DNA of 64,000 nucleotides from Clostridiales bacterium (GCA_019423685.1 JAHZAY010000013.1:6619-70618); one strand, 5' to 3'; counted from the first letter of the stretch, positions 55,087-63,957 are shown. The notes: a model not told the origin generated them from the letters alone. Translations and numbers: made by a program.

Positions 55087-55893
55087 ATGAATGCTGTCAA
55101 AACAAAAGTGGCTGCCCTGCTGTTGAGCGCGGCGCTGATGATCAGTCTTGGCGCCTGCCAAAACCGGGAACAAAGTTCTGCGGATAACCCCCAGGCAAAC
55201 TCCGGGCAAAGCAGCCAGACAGATAACGAGGTAGTCGAAGAGATTCAACCGGATCAAGAGGACACCGAACAGTCCGACACAGCTTCCGGCAGCGACGGCC
55301 AAACCGCCGGCAGTTCTTCGGACACAACCGGTGAAACTGCAGACAATGCCGCCGATTCTACCCCCTCGTCAGAAGAAACTTCCGGTTCCTCCCCCAGCTC
55401 CCAAACAGAGCAGGGTACACAGATTGACCCAAATGGGCAGACTATGCAGCCCGCACAAGGACAGACTGCAACACTGTACATCGGGCGCAGCGATACCGGC
55501 TTTACCGAATACCCTGTAGAATATACCGGAACGCTGACACCGGAGTGGCTGATCGAACAGATCGCTTCGTTGACCGGATGGAACCTGGATCTCGCCGACA
55601 GCGTAAGCAGCGGCAAAGGTGGGATGACGGTCGACTTTGCTGCAACCAGCTCGATTGTCACCGGACCGCCGGAACCGCAGAAAGACGATTTCTTTGTCTA
55701 CGACTCCATCGAACTGGTACAGACCATTCTGGACTCGATCCAACACACCTTGCAGTACAACTTTGTGGACCCCGAACTCGGTGATCCAAACAATCTGGAC
55801 GTCTATTTCTGTCTGGAGGGCGGCGACATCACCTTGGCGGATGGGCCGTATGTCCCACACGATCTTCCCTATTCGGGATTAAAAATGCAATAA
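55087..55893 (+). CDS. Lipoprotein with GerMN-like C-terminal domain
   Basis: The 268-residue protein has a lipoprotein signal (SLGAC, Cys24), then a low-complexity S/T/E/D/Q/G-rich linker to about residue 125, and a C-terminal globular domain (about 128-268). That domain reads TATLYIGRSDTGFTEYPVEY, then EWLIEQIASLTGWNLDLADSV and SIVTGPPEPQKDDFFVYDS. This resembles the GerMN fold found in spore and cell-envelope lipoproteins, but the match is by eye. An AAAGGATG site precedes the ATG. It stands alone. Confidence 0.7.
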   Translation: MNAVKTKVAALLLSAALMISLGACQNREQSSADNPQANSGQSSQTDNEVVEEIQPDQEDTEQSDTASGSDGQTAGSSSDTTGETADNAADSTPSSEETSGSSPSSQTEQGTQIDPNGQTMQPAQGQTATLYIGRSDTGFTEYPVEYTGTLTPEWLIEQIASLTGWNLDLADSVSSGKGGMTVDFAATSSIVTGPPEPQKDDFFVYDSIELVQTILDSIQHTLQYNFVDPELGDPNNLDVYFCLEGGDITLADGPYVPHDLPYSGLKMQ

Positions 55894-55927
55894 AAAAAGT
55901 CCACCCCGCGGGGTGGACTTTTTTTAT
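55892..55927. terminator. Bidirectional terminator between two lipoprotein genes
   Basis: A near-perfect 17-bp palindrome (AAAAAAAGTCCACCCC and its complement) overlaps the last bases of both convergent genes. Confidence 0.93.
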
Positions 55928-56928
55928 TGATAGGCACAGAAGGTATACCCCTGCCTGCGCAGGTCGTCGATGACCTGTCCCAAAATCTGGGCATTGGTCT
56001 GTGAAACGGCGTGCAGCAGATAAATTGCGCCCGGATGGCACTTGCTTTCGATGGTGGTAATGGCCTCCTGCGGGTCGGGCTGATCGTCCACCAACCAGTC
56101 TCGATAAGCAAAGCTCCAGAACACGCTTCGATACCCCAGATCCTGCACTACCTTCAGATCCGCTTCGGAAAATTCGCCCATCGGGAAGCGGAACAGGCTC
56201 ATCTCGTACCCAAAGTTTTCCTTCATATAGTTGTGCAGCCCGATGATCTCCTGTTGGCACTCCTCAAAAGAAATCTCCGGGAAGGAGGGGTGGGTTACGC
56301 TGTGGTTGCCCACGATATGTCCCTCGTCGATCATTCGCTGTACCAGTTCCGGCTCCGATTCGACATACGGTTGGGTGACGAAAAAGACTGCCTGCACATT
56401 CTTTTCCTTTAGTGTGTCCAAAATGTCTGCGGTGTACCCGTTTTCATAGCCTTCGTCAAAGGTCAGATAGATCTGTGTGGTGTCCTCGCGAATAAAGTCC
56501 GCCGCATACTGCCCGTATTTTTCCTGATAGAGGGTCGCGCCGTTGGGGCGGTTTTCGGCATCCACCGGTCCTCCCGGCCCCCATCCCAGTTTCTGGGTAT
56601 CTAACCCCTGCGTGCTGGTCTGGGTCGACGACTCCTCCAGGGCGGTTTCGTCTGGCTGCTCCTGTTGCTCCTGCTCATCCTGTGGCGCTGCCAATTGCTC
56701 GTCGCTCAGCTCCACCTTCGCGGAGGCCTCGTCCTCCTGCTGCGGCTGTTCATCCGGCGTTTGCTCCTCTTGCGGCTCTTCCTGCTGCTGTGAGGCGCCC
56801 GGCGATTCCGGCAGTGCCTCCTTGCCCTTTTCTGCAGCCGGGCGCTCGCATCCTGCCACCGACACCAGCATTGCCAGCGCCAACACCACCGCAAAGAATC
56901 TGCGCGTATAGCTTGTATATCGTTTCAT
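55924..56928 (-). CDS. PdaA-like polysaccharide deacetylase lipoprotein
   Basis: The 334-residue protein is a CE4 deacetylase anchored as a lipoprotein (LVSVAGC, Cys27) with a Q/E-rich linker (about 30-110). The catalytic domain has YLTFDEGYENGY (about 158, base Asp), NHSVTHPSF (metal His pair) and RFPMGEFSE, in the pattern of PdaA, which deacetylates N-acetylmuramic acid for the muramic delta-lactam of the spore cortex. The ATG at 56928 follows GGTGGAG; upstream codons to 57021 look non-coding. Together with the spore protein at 62.8 kb it supports a spore-forming host. Cortex function is inference. Confidence 0.9.
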   Translation of the reverse strand: MKRYTSYTRRFFAVVLALAMLVSVAGCERPAAEKGKEALPESPGASQQQEEPQEEQTPDEQPQQEDEASAKVELSDEQLAAPQDEQEQQEQPDETALEESSTQTSTQGLDTQKLGWGPGGPVDAENRPNGATLYQEKYGQYAADFIREDTTQIYLTFDEGYENGYTADILDTLKEKNVQAVFFVTQPYVESEPELVQRMIDEGHIVGNHSVTHPSFPEISFEECQQEIIGLHNYMKENFGYEMSLFRFPMGEFSEADLKVVQDLGYRSVFWSFAYRDWLVDDQPDPQEAITTIESKCHPGAIYLLHAVSQTNAQILGQVIDDLRRQGYTFCAYQ

Positions 56929-57132
56929 CTTCTCTCCACCTTTCTGCCAAAAATCCCGACGCACCATTTTTGTTCGGTTTTTGTTATCTTGCGCTGCTTT
57001 GCGGCAAATCATGCACAGCACTTCTTTTTTCCATTATAAACGACATCTATCATAAAAAGCAATCCTGAGGGCAAAATAGAAGGTAGATTCATAAATTTTT
57101 TACAGCCATGCAGCTGGAAAGGAACGATTCGG

Positions 57133-58425
57133 ATGAGTATGACCAAACGACAGATCCAAACCATCAAAGCCCGCGAGATTTTGGATTCCCGCGGCAACCC
57201 CACCGTAGAAGCGGTGGTGGTGCTGGCAGACGGCAGCGCAGCAAGGGCGGCAGCCCCTTCGGGCGCCTCCACCGGCGAATATGAAGCTCCCGAGCTGCGC
57301 GACAACGAAGCAGAGCGCTATCTGGGCAAGGGCGTGCGCAAAGCCGTCGATCAGGTAAAACAGATCATCGCACCGGCACTGTGCGGGCGCGACGCCTCCT
57401 CTCAGGCGGCCATCGACGAGGTATTGCTCGGCCTTGTCGACCCGCACACCGCAAAGCGGCCCGGCTCCAACGCCATCCTTCCCGTCTCGCTGGCCTGCGC
57501 CAAGGCCGCAGCCATCTCCTACCACATTCCGCTCTACCGCTATCTCGGCGGCGCTTTGGCCAACACCCTGCCCATGCCGATGATGAACATCCTAAACGGC
57601 GGCGCACACGCTGCCAACAACCTGGATGTGCAGGAATTTATGGTGATTCCCGCCGGCGCACAGTCCTTCTCGCAGGCGCTGGAATGGTGCTGCCGGGTCT
57701 ACCACCGCCTCAAGGAGCTGCTCAAAGAGAAGGGCCTCTCCACTGCGGTGGGCGATGAGGGCGGCTTTGCCCCCGACGTTCAGGGGGAGGACGAGGCCCT
57801 TTCCCTGCTGATGCAGGCCTTTGAGCGAGCCGGTTTTGTGGCAGGCAAGGATTTTGTGCTCGCGCTGGATGCGGCATCCTCCGAGTGGGTTTGCCCAGAT
57901 GAAGAAGGGAACATCCGCTATACCCTGCCCAAATCCAAGCTCTCCTACACCACCGAAGAGCTGATCGCACACTGGGAGGGCCTGTGCACCAAATACCCCA
58001 TCCGCTCGCTCGAGGACCCGCTGGGTGAAAACGACTGGCAGGGCTTCGTGCAGATCACCCACCGGTTAGGCTCCCGCGTGCAGATCGTGGGCGACGACCT
58101 GTTTGTCACCAACCCCAAACGCATCTCCGAGGGCGTCGCGATGCAGGCAGCCAACGCGGTGCTCATAAAACCCAACCAGATCGGCACCCTCTCCCAGACC
58201 CTCGAGGCGGTGCGCCTGGCACAGAAGGCCGGCTACCGCACCATCCTCTCCCACCGCTCCGGCGAGACCGAGGACAGCACCATCGCCGACATCGCGGTGG
58301 CCTGCGGCGCCGGGCAGATCAAGACCGGCGCCCCCTGCCGCGGGGAGCGCACGGCAAAGTACAACCAGCTGTTGCGCATCGAAGAGGGGTTGGGGGGAAG
58401 AGGGGTCTTCCCCCACTGGTGCTAA
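57133..58425 (+). CDS. eno: Enolase
   Basis: The 430-residue enzyme converts 2-phosphoglycerate to phosphoenolpyruvate. Motifs include REILDSRGNPTVE, SGASTGEYEA, NGGAHAANNLDVQEFM, GDEGGFAPD (catalytic Glu near 210), SLEDPLGENDW and the active-site loop LIKPNQIGT followed by SHRSGETEDSTIAD. It replaces the more usual SVPSGASTG with APSGASTG. GGAAAGG precedes the ATG by about 8 bases. It stands alone and has unusual palindrome-rich DNA directly downstream. Confidence 0.96.
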   Translation: MSMTKRQIQTIKAREILDSRGNPTVEAVVVLADGSAARAAAPSGASTGEYEAPELRDNEAERYLGKGVRKAVDQVKQIIAPALCGRDASSQAAIDEVLLGLVDPHTAKRPGSNAILPVSLACAKAAAISYHIPLYRYLGGALANTLPMPMMNILNGGAHAANNLDVQEFMVIPAGAQSFSQALEWCCRVYHRLKELLKEKGLSTAVGDEGGFAPDVQGEDEALSLLMQAFERAGFVAGKDFVLALDAASSEWVCPDEEGNIRYTLPKSKLSYTTEELIAHWEGLCTKYPIRSLEDPLGENDWQGFVQITHRLGSRVQIVGDDLFVTNPKRISEGVAMQAANAVLIKPNQIGTLSQTLEAVRLAQKAGYRTILSHRSGETEDSTIADIAVACGAGQIKTGAPCRGERTAKYNQLLRIEEGLGGRGVFPHWC

Positions 58426-58434
58426 CCCTTTTTT

Positions 58435-58733
58435 GGGGTCCTTGCGGGCCCCTCGACACTCTCCCTTTATTCTCTACCGAGGTTGGGTGGGGCACCCGGG
58501 GCTTTCTTGCGAGGGGCTGCGCCCCTCTGCACTCCCCGAAGCAAGTCGTCAGACTTGGCTTCTGCCCCCACCAGCAGGCGCTCCGCCCTGCACCCGGGTG
58601 ACTTTCTCCCCGATGAGAAAGTCACCAAAGAATCTCCCAGAGGGGTATCCCCTCTGGGTACTCCCCTGAGGGGGACAGAGCGAAAAGTGTTTCACTTTTC
58701 GCTCTCGCTCCCCCCTGCAGCACATTGTGCTGC
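58435..58733. repeat. Chain of at least seven consecutive palindromes
   Basis: This gene-free block is built almost wholly of inverted repeats: 58435-58452, 58511-58527, 58538-58562, 58597-58626 (12 bp perfect), 58636-58658 (10 bp), 58661-58675, 58677-58705 (13 bp) and 58717-58733. Loops are 2-6 bases. No open frame fits. It could be a mobile palindromic repeat, a structured RNA or a strong decay/termination barrier after enolase. Confidence 0.8.
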
Positions 58734-58765
58734 TACCCACTAGAAGGGGATTCAACCACAGAGAA

Positions 58766-58811
58766 AGACCGATTTGCCACTTTGAGATTGGGGGCAAACC
58801 GGTCTGTTTTT
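58766..58811 (+). terminator. Terminator at the end of the palindrome block
   Basis: A 13-bp stem with one mismatch (58766-58778 / 58793-58805) is followed by GTTTTT. Its core GACCGGTTTG recurs in the terminator at 59515. Confidence 0.8.
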
Positions 58812-58846
58812 CTCTCCGGGTTTTGTCGAAGAGGAATTTTTGCTTT

Positions 58847-59209
58847 TCAATCCGTGGCGCGGGGGTGTTCCTTCTGCGGTTGCAGGCGGTGCACCGTCAG
58901 CGGCTTGCCCTGCTTTTTTGCATAGCGGATGGTGTAGGCCGTGCCCTTCGATTCGCCGTCCCAGAAGGCCACGACCCAATCTGCCCGCCGCACAATCTCC
59001 TCGCTGCGCCGCAGCGGCGCGGCCCGGCTGTACCGCTCATAGCAGGGGAAAATCTCGGTGATGATAAGGCCCTTGCGCTTGGCGTAGCTTCTGGCACACT
59101 CGTCGATTCCCTGCGCGCCGCCCGAAATCAACTCCTGTGTCCCCTCCGGCAGATAGTCCTCCAGATTCTCCACCCAAAGCCCCCGCGAGCCCACTACCGC
59201 TACCTTCAT
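58847..59209 (-). CDS. SLOG-family (YspA/DprA-like) protein
   Basis: The 120-residue protein has a Rossmann-like nucleotide-binding fold: MKVAVVGSRGLWVENLEDYLP at the start, then LISGGAQGIDECARSYAKRKGL and RRADWVVAFWDGESKGTAYTIRYA. GSRG and GGAQGID are the ligand-binding loops of the SLOG superfamily, which includes DprA and YspA and is thought to bind nucleotides or their derivatives. The ATG at 59209 follows GAGGGG; the 47-residue extension upstream would cover a promoter. It is divergent from the ribbon-helix-helix gene at 59319. Confidence 0.85.
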   Translation of the reverse strand: MKVAVVGSRGLWVENLEDYLPEGTQELISGGAQGIDECARSYAKRKGLIITEIFPCYERYSRAAPLRRSEEIVRRADWVVAFWDGESKGTAYTIRYAKKQGKPLTVHRLQPQKEHPRATD

Positions 59210-59318
59210 CGTTCCCGCCCCTCTCAATTTTTTAAGTCCATTATAAATGCACTTGGAATAAATTACCAAAAAATGGGTGTAAAATGTACTTAGAAAATTA
59301 TCTGATTTGGGAGCTTTC

Positions 59319-59501
59319 ATGAAAAAAGGAAAACATCTCGGCATCCGCATCGATGAAGAACTGCACTATAAAATGCAATATATCGCCGCCTACGAGGACC
59401 GCTCGCTCAACGGGGAGGTGCTCTACGCCCTGCGCCAGCACGCCCGCAGCTTTGAAAAACAGCACGGCGAAATCCCCTATCCCCCAAAGCAGGAAGAATA
59501 A
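59319..59501 (+). CDS. Ribbon-helix-helix (Arc-type) small protein
   Basis: The 60-residue protein resembles Arc/MetJ-type DNA-binding proteins: KHLGIRIDEELHYKMQYIAAYEDRSLNGEVLYALRQHA in parts, with the N-terminal beta strand LGIRID and the helix SLNGEVLYALRQH. It could repress itself or the divergent SLOG gene. The ATG at 59319 follows GGGAG by 5 bases; an in-frame TTG at 59307 is less likely. No toxin partner lies downstream, so an antitoxin role is not supported. Confidence 0.75.
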   Translation: MKKGKHLGIRIDEELHYKMQYIAAYEDRSLNGEVLYALRQHARSFEKQHGEIPYPPKQEE

Positions 59502-59514
59502 ACGCAGCGCGCTC

Positions 59515-59568
59515 AAAAAAAAGACCGGTTTGCTCACCAGTTCAAAGTGGACAAACCGGTCTTTTTTT
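59515..59568 (+). terminator. Terminator of the ribbon-helix-helix gene
   Basis: An 18-base left arm pairs with CAAACCGGTCTTTTTTT across a 19-base loop; seven T end it. Confidence 0.9.
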
Positions 59569-59594
59569 CGCTTTCCCCTTTAGCAAAAACGCAA

Positions 59595-59639
59595 AAAACC
59601 AGCAGGCAGCGCCCATAACGGGCGCTGCCTGCTGGTTTT
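59595..59639 (-). terminator. Terminator of the pyrophosphatase gene
   Basis: A perfect 20-bp stem (59595-59614 / 59620-59639) with a five-base loop and A/T ends lies 15 bases after the stop. Confidence 0.95.
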
Positions 59640-59654
59640 GGTTTATTGGTTTGA

Positions 59655-61730
59655 TTACTTAATCAAAGAGAAGTTTGCAACAACTGCTGCAAAGACGATC
59701 GAAACGATCGAGAGCAGCTTGATGAGGATGTTGATGGACGGACCGGAGGTATCCTTGAATGGGTCGCCTACCGTGTCGCCGACAACAGCCGCTTTGTGCT
59801 CCGGGGAGCCCTTGCCGCCGTGGTGGCCGGACTCGATGTACTTCTTCGCATTGTCCCAAGCGCCGCCCGAGTTGGACATCATGATCGCCAGAACAAAGCC
59901 GCTGGCAGTTGCGCCTGCGAGCATACCGGTTACACCGACAACGCCCATCAGCAGACCAACAACAACCGGAACAACGATTGCCAGGATCGAAGGCAGAACC
60001 ATCTCGTGCAGAGCGGACTTGGTGCACAGGTCAACGCAGCTTCTGTAGTCTGGCTCCGCTTTGCCTTCCATCAGGCCAGGGATCGATTTAAACTGACGGC
60101 GAACCTCTACGACGATGCTCTGTGCAGCGCGGCCAACCGACTCCATGGTCAGAGCGGCAAATACAAATGGGAGCATTGCACCGATGAGCAGGCCGATCAG
60201 AACCGGCGGATTCAGGATCGACAGGTCGAAGTTGTAGTCAGGAGCGATCAGGCGAACCTGATCGATGTAGGATGCTACCAGAGCCAGAGCGGTCAGCGCG
60301 GCGGAGCCGATCGCAAAGCCTTTACCAGTAGCAGCGGTGGTGTTGCCCAGGGAGTCCAGGGCGTCGGTGCGGTTGCGAACCTCTTCGCCCAGGCCAGCCA
60401 TCTCTGCGATGCCGCCTGCGTTATCCGCAACAGGACCGTATGCGTCGGTTGCCAGGGTGATGCCCAGGGTGGACAGCATGCCGACTGCCGACAAAGCTAC
60501 ACCGTACAGGCCGGCGTTGAAGTTATCTGCGCCGCCGCATACAAAGTAGCTGATGAGAACTGCGATACCAACCAGGATAACCGGGATTGCGGTGGACTTC
60601 ATGCCCAGGCCCAGACCGCCGATGATCAGGGTTGCAGAACCGGTTTCAGAGGTATCCGCCAGCTTCTGGGTAGGTTTGTAGGTATCGGAGGTGAAGTATT
60701 CGGTGAAGTAACCGATCAGGATGCCGGCGAGCAGGCCAGCGATGATGGCGATGAACAGACCGATCTGTTCCATGCCAAAGGTCAGGTAGATCAGCAGGAA
60801 TGCGCCGATTGCAACCAGGATGCCGCTGATGTTGGTGCCGCGGCGGAGTGCAGCCAGCAGGTTCTTCTGGCTTGCGTTCTCATCGGTCTTAACAAAGAAC
60901 GAACCGATGATCGAAGCGAAGATACCCAGTGCGCACAGTACCATTGGGATCATCATGCCCTGGAAGCCAAGGCCGGCCGATACGCCCAGAGCCATAGCGG
61001 AAAGTCTTGCACCTGCATAGGACTCGTACAGGTCTGCACCCATACCTGCAACGTCGCCGACGTTGTCGCCGACGTTATCTGCGATAACAGCAGGGTTTCT
61101 CGGGTCATCTTCCGGGATGCCGGCCTCTACCTTGCCGACAAGGTCTGCGCCTACGTCAGCAGCCTTGGTGAAGATACCGCCGCCGACACGGGCAAACAGC
61201 GCCATAGTGGAAGCGCCCATGCTGAAGGTAACCATTGCCGAAGCGATGGTCTGCGCGTCATTGCCGTAGACAGCGCGCAGGATGTAGTACCAGATGGAGG
61301 TGTCCAGCAGGCCCAGACCAACAACGGTGAAGCCCATAACCGAACCTGCGGAGAACGCAACACGCAGGCCCTTGTTCAGGCTGTGATGTGCAGCGTTGGC
61401 GGTTCTGGCGTTGGCAGAAGTGGCAATCTTCATGCCGAAGTAACCGGACAGAGCGGAGAATACGCCGCCGGTGACGAATGCGATCGGCACGAAGCGGTTG
61501 ACCTGTCCAAAGAACGCCAGGATGATAAAGACAACGATCAGCACGACAAAGACGACCGCAACGGTCTTATACTGCCGTTTGAGGTAAGCGTCCGCGCCGG
61601 TGCGGATTTTCTGGGAGAGGGACTTCATCAGGTCGTTGCCCTCGTCCTCATTCATGACCTTCTTTGCCTGGAAGATGGCAAAAAGCAGGGCCAATACTGC
61701 TCCGATAGGAGCTAGGATGGTGAGATCCAT
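59655..61730 (-). CDS. hppA: Membrane-bound ion-pumping pyrophosphatase
   Basis: The 691-residue protein has about 16 membrane helices. It hydrolyses pyrophosphate and pumps H+ or Na+ outward. Signature motifs are the substrate loop GGGIFTKAADVGADLVGKVE, DNVGDNVGDVAGMGADLYES, and DAYGPVADNAGGIAEM. The segment GNTTAATGKGFAIGSAAL has Ala where potassium-independent enzymes have Lys (GNTTKA), so it should be potassium-dependent. Whether it pumps Na+ or H+ cannot be decided by eye. A GAAGGGAA site precedes the ATG. It recovers energy from biosynthetic pyrophosphate. Confidence 0.96.
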   Translation of the reverse strand: MDLTILAPIGAVLALLFAIFQAKKVMNEDEGNDLMKSLSQKIRTGADAYLKRQYKTVAVVFVVLIVVFIILAFFGQVNRFVPIAFVTGGVFSALSGYFGMKIATSANARTANAAHHSLNKGLRVAFSAGSVMGFTVVGLGLLDTSIWYYILRAVYGNDAQTIASAMVTFSMGASTMALFARVGGGIFTKAADVGADLVGKVEAGIPEDDPRNPAVIADNVGDNVGDVAGMGADLYESYAGARLSAMALGVSAGLGFQGMMIPMVLCALGIFASIIGSFFVKTDENASQKNLLAALRRGTNISGILVAIGAFLLIYLTFGMEQIGLFIAIIAGLLAGILIGYFTEYFTSDTYKPTQKLADTSETGSATLIIGGLGLGMKSTAIPVILVGIAVLISYFVCGGADNFNAGLYGVALSAVGMLSTLGITLATDAYGPVADNAGGIAEMAGLGEEVRNRTDALDSLGNTTAATGKGFAIGSAALTALALVASYIDQVRLIAPDYNFDLSILNPPVLIGLLIGAMLPFVFAALTMESVGRAAQSIVVEVRRQFKSIPGLMEGKAEPDYRSCVDLCTKSALHEMVLPSILAIVVPVVVGLLMGVVGVTGMLAGATASGFVLAIMMSNSGGAWDNAKKYIESGHHGGKGSPEHKAAVVGDTVGDPFKDTSGPSINILIKLLSIVSIVFAAVVANFSLIK

Positions 61731-61807
61731 GTTGTTTCCATTCCCTTCTTTGTTAACATAGAAGATAACATTTTATAACACCCCGCCGGGTGTTCTCTCT
61801 TCCCTTA

Positions 61808-61836
61808 ATGTTAATATTTAATTTACGAATTGTCAA
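61808..61836 (-). promoter_or_regulatory. Promoter of hppA
   Basis: On the minus strand TTGACA (61836-61831) and TAACAT (61813-61808) are 17 bases apart, about 80 bases upstream. A second TTGACA lies at 61880-61875. Confidence 0.7.
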
Positions 61837-61889
61837 AATTTTGAAAAACCTCATTTTTGTGCATTTTATCAAATTGTCAAAAAAATCAC

Positions 61890-62705
61890 ATATTTTTGTG
61901 CAAAGTAGCCGTTCTGCATTTTTGAAGTCCCAGTTAGTTCTCCCCTGCATCACAGAGAAAGTTCATTGCGCCAATGCTCTGTTTTAGATTTCCAATTTTC
62001 CGCACAAATAAGCCATTTTATCGCCATCTTGCGGTGCTTTCCCCACAAATTCTGCTCATGTAAAAATGACAGTCATACCAACCTTTTTCTCCACCTCACC
62101 CAACCTTTTCCTTTCCCATTTGAGAAGGAATTGGCAGGGGGATTCCCGTGCTATCCGCTCGTTATCCCGCCTGATTTTATACAATTCGCACAAAACTCCC
62201 CTTGTGGGGATGCAAATTAGAAAAAAGTTTGCTTTTGGATTTAGCAATATTACCGGTTTTTGTCCCGATTTGCCTTGTGCAAACTCATCCTCTTTGCTTT
62301 TTCTTCCAATCCCCCAATTATTCTTATCGTATAGTACCCATTCTTCATTGTTCTATTTGCTTCAAATATTTTTCTCATTCTCGATCTATCATCTTGTTCT
62401 CTTAAAAATGTTATGTTCTTATAGATTCCGTGAGATTTCTGTTTGGGGGATAAACTTTTCTTCCTGCACTTGTTCCTCTTTGCAGCTGCTAAGCTCCTAC
62501 CTCCTTTTATTGGCATAAATTTATTTTGCCTTTTTGTCTGAGCAGACATCTTTTAAAGGAAAATTTCTGCTTTACAAAACAAATCGCCACATCATTTACT
62601 CACTGATATTCGAAAAACGCTTCTTGGCACTTTTTTAGCATTCGATGGCTTATCTATTCTAAATCATGTTTTAAAGTTTGCAGAAGACCATTTGGGGGAA
62701 AAAGC
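61890..62705. other. AT-rich stretch without a convincing gene
   Basis: About 800 bases are clearly richer in A and T than the neighbourhood. Several open frames of 60-150 codons exist on both strands, but none has a sound ribosome site with a family-like sequence. A minus-strand frame at 62250-62549 encodes a very basic 99-residue peptide rich in Lys and Arg; a well-formed AAAGGAGG at about 62507 lies inside it, not before its start. It may be a decayed gene or a regulatory spacer. Confidence 0.5.
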
Positions 62706-62738
62706 AACCCCCGGAAGGAGTTACTCCTTCCGGGGGTT
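62706..62738 (-). terminator. Terminator of the spore protein gene
   Basis: A perfect 15-bp stem (62706-62720 / 62724-62738) with a TTA loop is followed on the minus strand by GCTTTTT, 15 bases after the stop. Confidence 0.93.
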
Positions 62739-62752
62739 TGCGGGTGTCTATC

Positions 62753-62965
62753 TTATTTGATGGAATTCTCGTAGGCCTCGATCATCTTCTTGACCATCTG
62801 ACCGCCGACAGAACCGGCCTCACGGGAGGTGAGGTGACCGTTGTAACCCTGCTTGAGGTTTACGCCAACCTCGTTGGCAGCCTCCATCTTGAATTTGTTC
62901 ATTGCTTCCTGTGCTTCCGGTACAACCAATCTATTGTTGCTGGTATAGTTGTTGTTGCTAGCCAT
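62753..62965 (-). CDS. Alpha/beta-type small acid-soluble spore protein
   Basis: The 70-residue protein is a classic alpha/beta SASP: NRLVVPEAQEAMNKFKMEAANEVG (in parts), the conserved GHLTSREAGSVGGQMVKKMIE, and a short C-terminus. It coats and protects DNA in dormant spores and is degraded on germination; the cleavage region is the KMEAANEVGV part. The ATG at 62965 follows AAGGAG by 10 bases; the in-frame extension to 63148 is non-coding. It is expected to be forespore-expressed. It is firm evidence for a spore-forming host. Confidence 0.96.
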   Translation of the reverse strand: MASNNNYTSNNRLVVPEAQEAMNKFKMEAANEVGVNLKQGYNGHLTSREAGSVGGQMVKKMIEAYENSIK

Positions 62966-63051
62966 AAAAAATACACTCCTTAAACTTTTCGTTTTCATTT
63001 GGCTGGCGGCTTTGCCTGTTTTTAAGAAACCGCTCTTTGCGTTTGCAGTAA

Positions 63052-63058
63052 TAGTATG
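63052..63058 (-). promoter_or_regulatory. Possible forespore sigma-G -10 element
   Basis: CATACTA on the minus strand fits the sigma-G -10 consensus, about 87 bases upstream of the spore protein. The -35 region (around GCTTAT at 63080) is a weak match. Confidence 0.35.
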
Positions 63059-63093
63059 GCGCACCAAAAAAAAATTATAAGCGGTATTTTTTG

Positions 63094-63612
63094 TCATTGT
63101 ATCGCTTCCGGCAGCTTCTCGTCGAGCAGCAGCAAAGTGGCAGCGCACAACAGTTGTTCACAGGGACTCAAGCTTTCCGGAAGAACGGTGATAAAATCTC
63201 CGGCAGGGATCTCCTCCCCGTCGAGCCGCACAAGCTGTCTTTGCAGCGTGAGGACTGTCTGCTCCTGTGCACTGGAGAGGATGAGATCCCCCTGCCCACC
63301 ACAACACAAAGCGGGCAGCCCGCATCGGGCGACCAGCTCCTGGGCAGGCGGATGGCCACAGGGAAAGATGCACTGCGCGTGCAGCAGGTGTGCCGGGGAA
63401 TCCTGCTTGCGAAAACTTTCTTTTAAAATAACCAGCCCGCCGCCCGCATCCAGATGAAAGGGCGCGGGACGATCGACCAGCAAAATATCGGCCTGTCCGC
63501 TCCAGAAGAAATCTCCTGCTGCACACCAGCCGCAGCGATGTCGGAGCAGCACACGCAGTGCAGCGCACAGTTTTGTCTCCTTTGGGTCGCCAAGCAAAAT
63601 CACCGGGATCAC
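63094..63612 (-). CDS. Uncharacterised 172-residue protein
   Basis: I do not recognise this protein. The GTG start at 63612 follows GGAGGTG by 5 bases, better than the ATGs further upstream. It opens with VIPVILLGDPKETKLCAALRVLL, has several cysteines (for example CGWCAAGDFF and ALCCGGQGD), then ILVDRPAPFHLD. The end is LLCAATLLLLDEKLPEAIQ. It has no obvious membrane helix beyond a possible N-terminal strand. It reads like a soluble alpha/beta protein. It lies 129 bases upstream of the spore protein on the same strand, but a shared role is only a guess. Confidence 0.6.
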   Translation of the reverse strand: MIPVILLGDPKETKLCAALRVLLRHRCGWCAAGDFFWSGQADILLVDRPAPFHLDAGGGLVILKESFRKQDSPAHLLHAQCIFPCGHPPAQELVARCGLPALCCGGQGDLILSSAQEQTVLTLQRQLVRLDGEEIPAGDFITVLPESLSPCEQLLCAATLLLLDEKLPEAIQ

Positions 63613-63871
63613 AAAAGCACCTCCAATTGCAACAAGAGCTTTTGGCTGATAGTGTACCCAAAATTGCCCAAAAAATCCGCAAAGGGCAACCTTTTCCTCT
63701 TTGTCTGTTTTGCCAAAAATCAAAATCGATCTTATGCAGCAAAACTTTTTCTAAACGAAAAAAGACCTTCCAAAAGAGCGTTGCCATAAGAAAACATGGA
63801 AAAACCCAGTAAAATCAATGTTTTTAAGGGCAGCGGAAAACGGGGCAGGTCAAAACAACTGAATAATCAGA

Positions 63872-63957
63872 CAGAAACAGGGTGTTGTCAAGCATGACAG
63901 CGCCCTTTTCTGTTTCCCCGGCCAAGCCGCAGATTTTGAAAAAAGTCTGCGGCTTTT
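63872..63957 (+). promoter_or_regulatory. Two tandem terminator-like hairpins upstream of the last gene
   Basis: The first hairpin has GGGTGTTGTCA paired with TGACAGCGCCC (63880-63890 / 63895-63905), with outer arms CAGAAA and TTTCTG. The second pairs GCCGCAGA with TCTGCGGC (63925-63932 / 63945-63952) and ends in TTTTC. Both precede the gene starting at 63993. They could end a short transcript or form an attenuator. The gap 63613-63871 shows nothing else that I can name. Confidence 0.5.

Noticed and set aside
59796..61715. A 639-codon plus-strand frame
   Set aside because: It is antisense to the membrane pyrophosphatase, which has unmistakable motifs.
62066..62518. A 150-codon plus-strand frame as a membrane protein
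   Set aside because: Its hydrophobic look comes from T-rich DNA; there is no ribosome site and no recognisable family.
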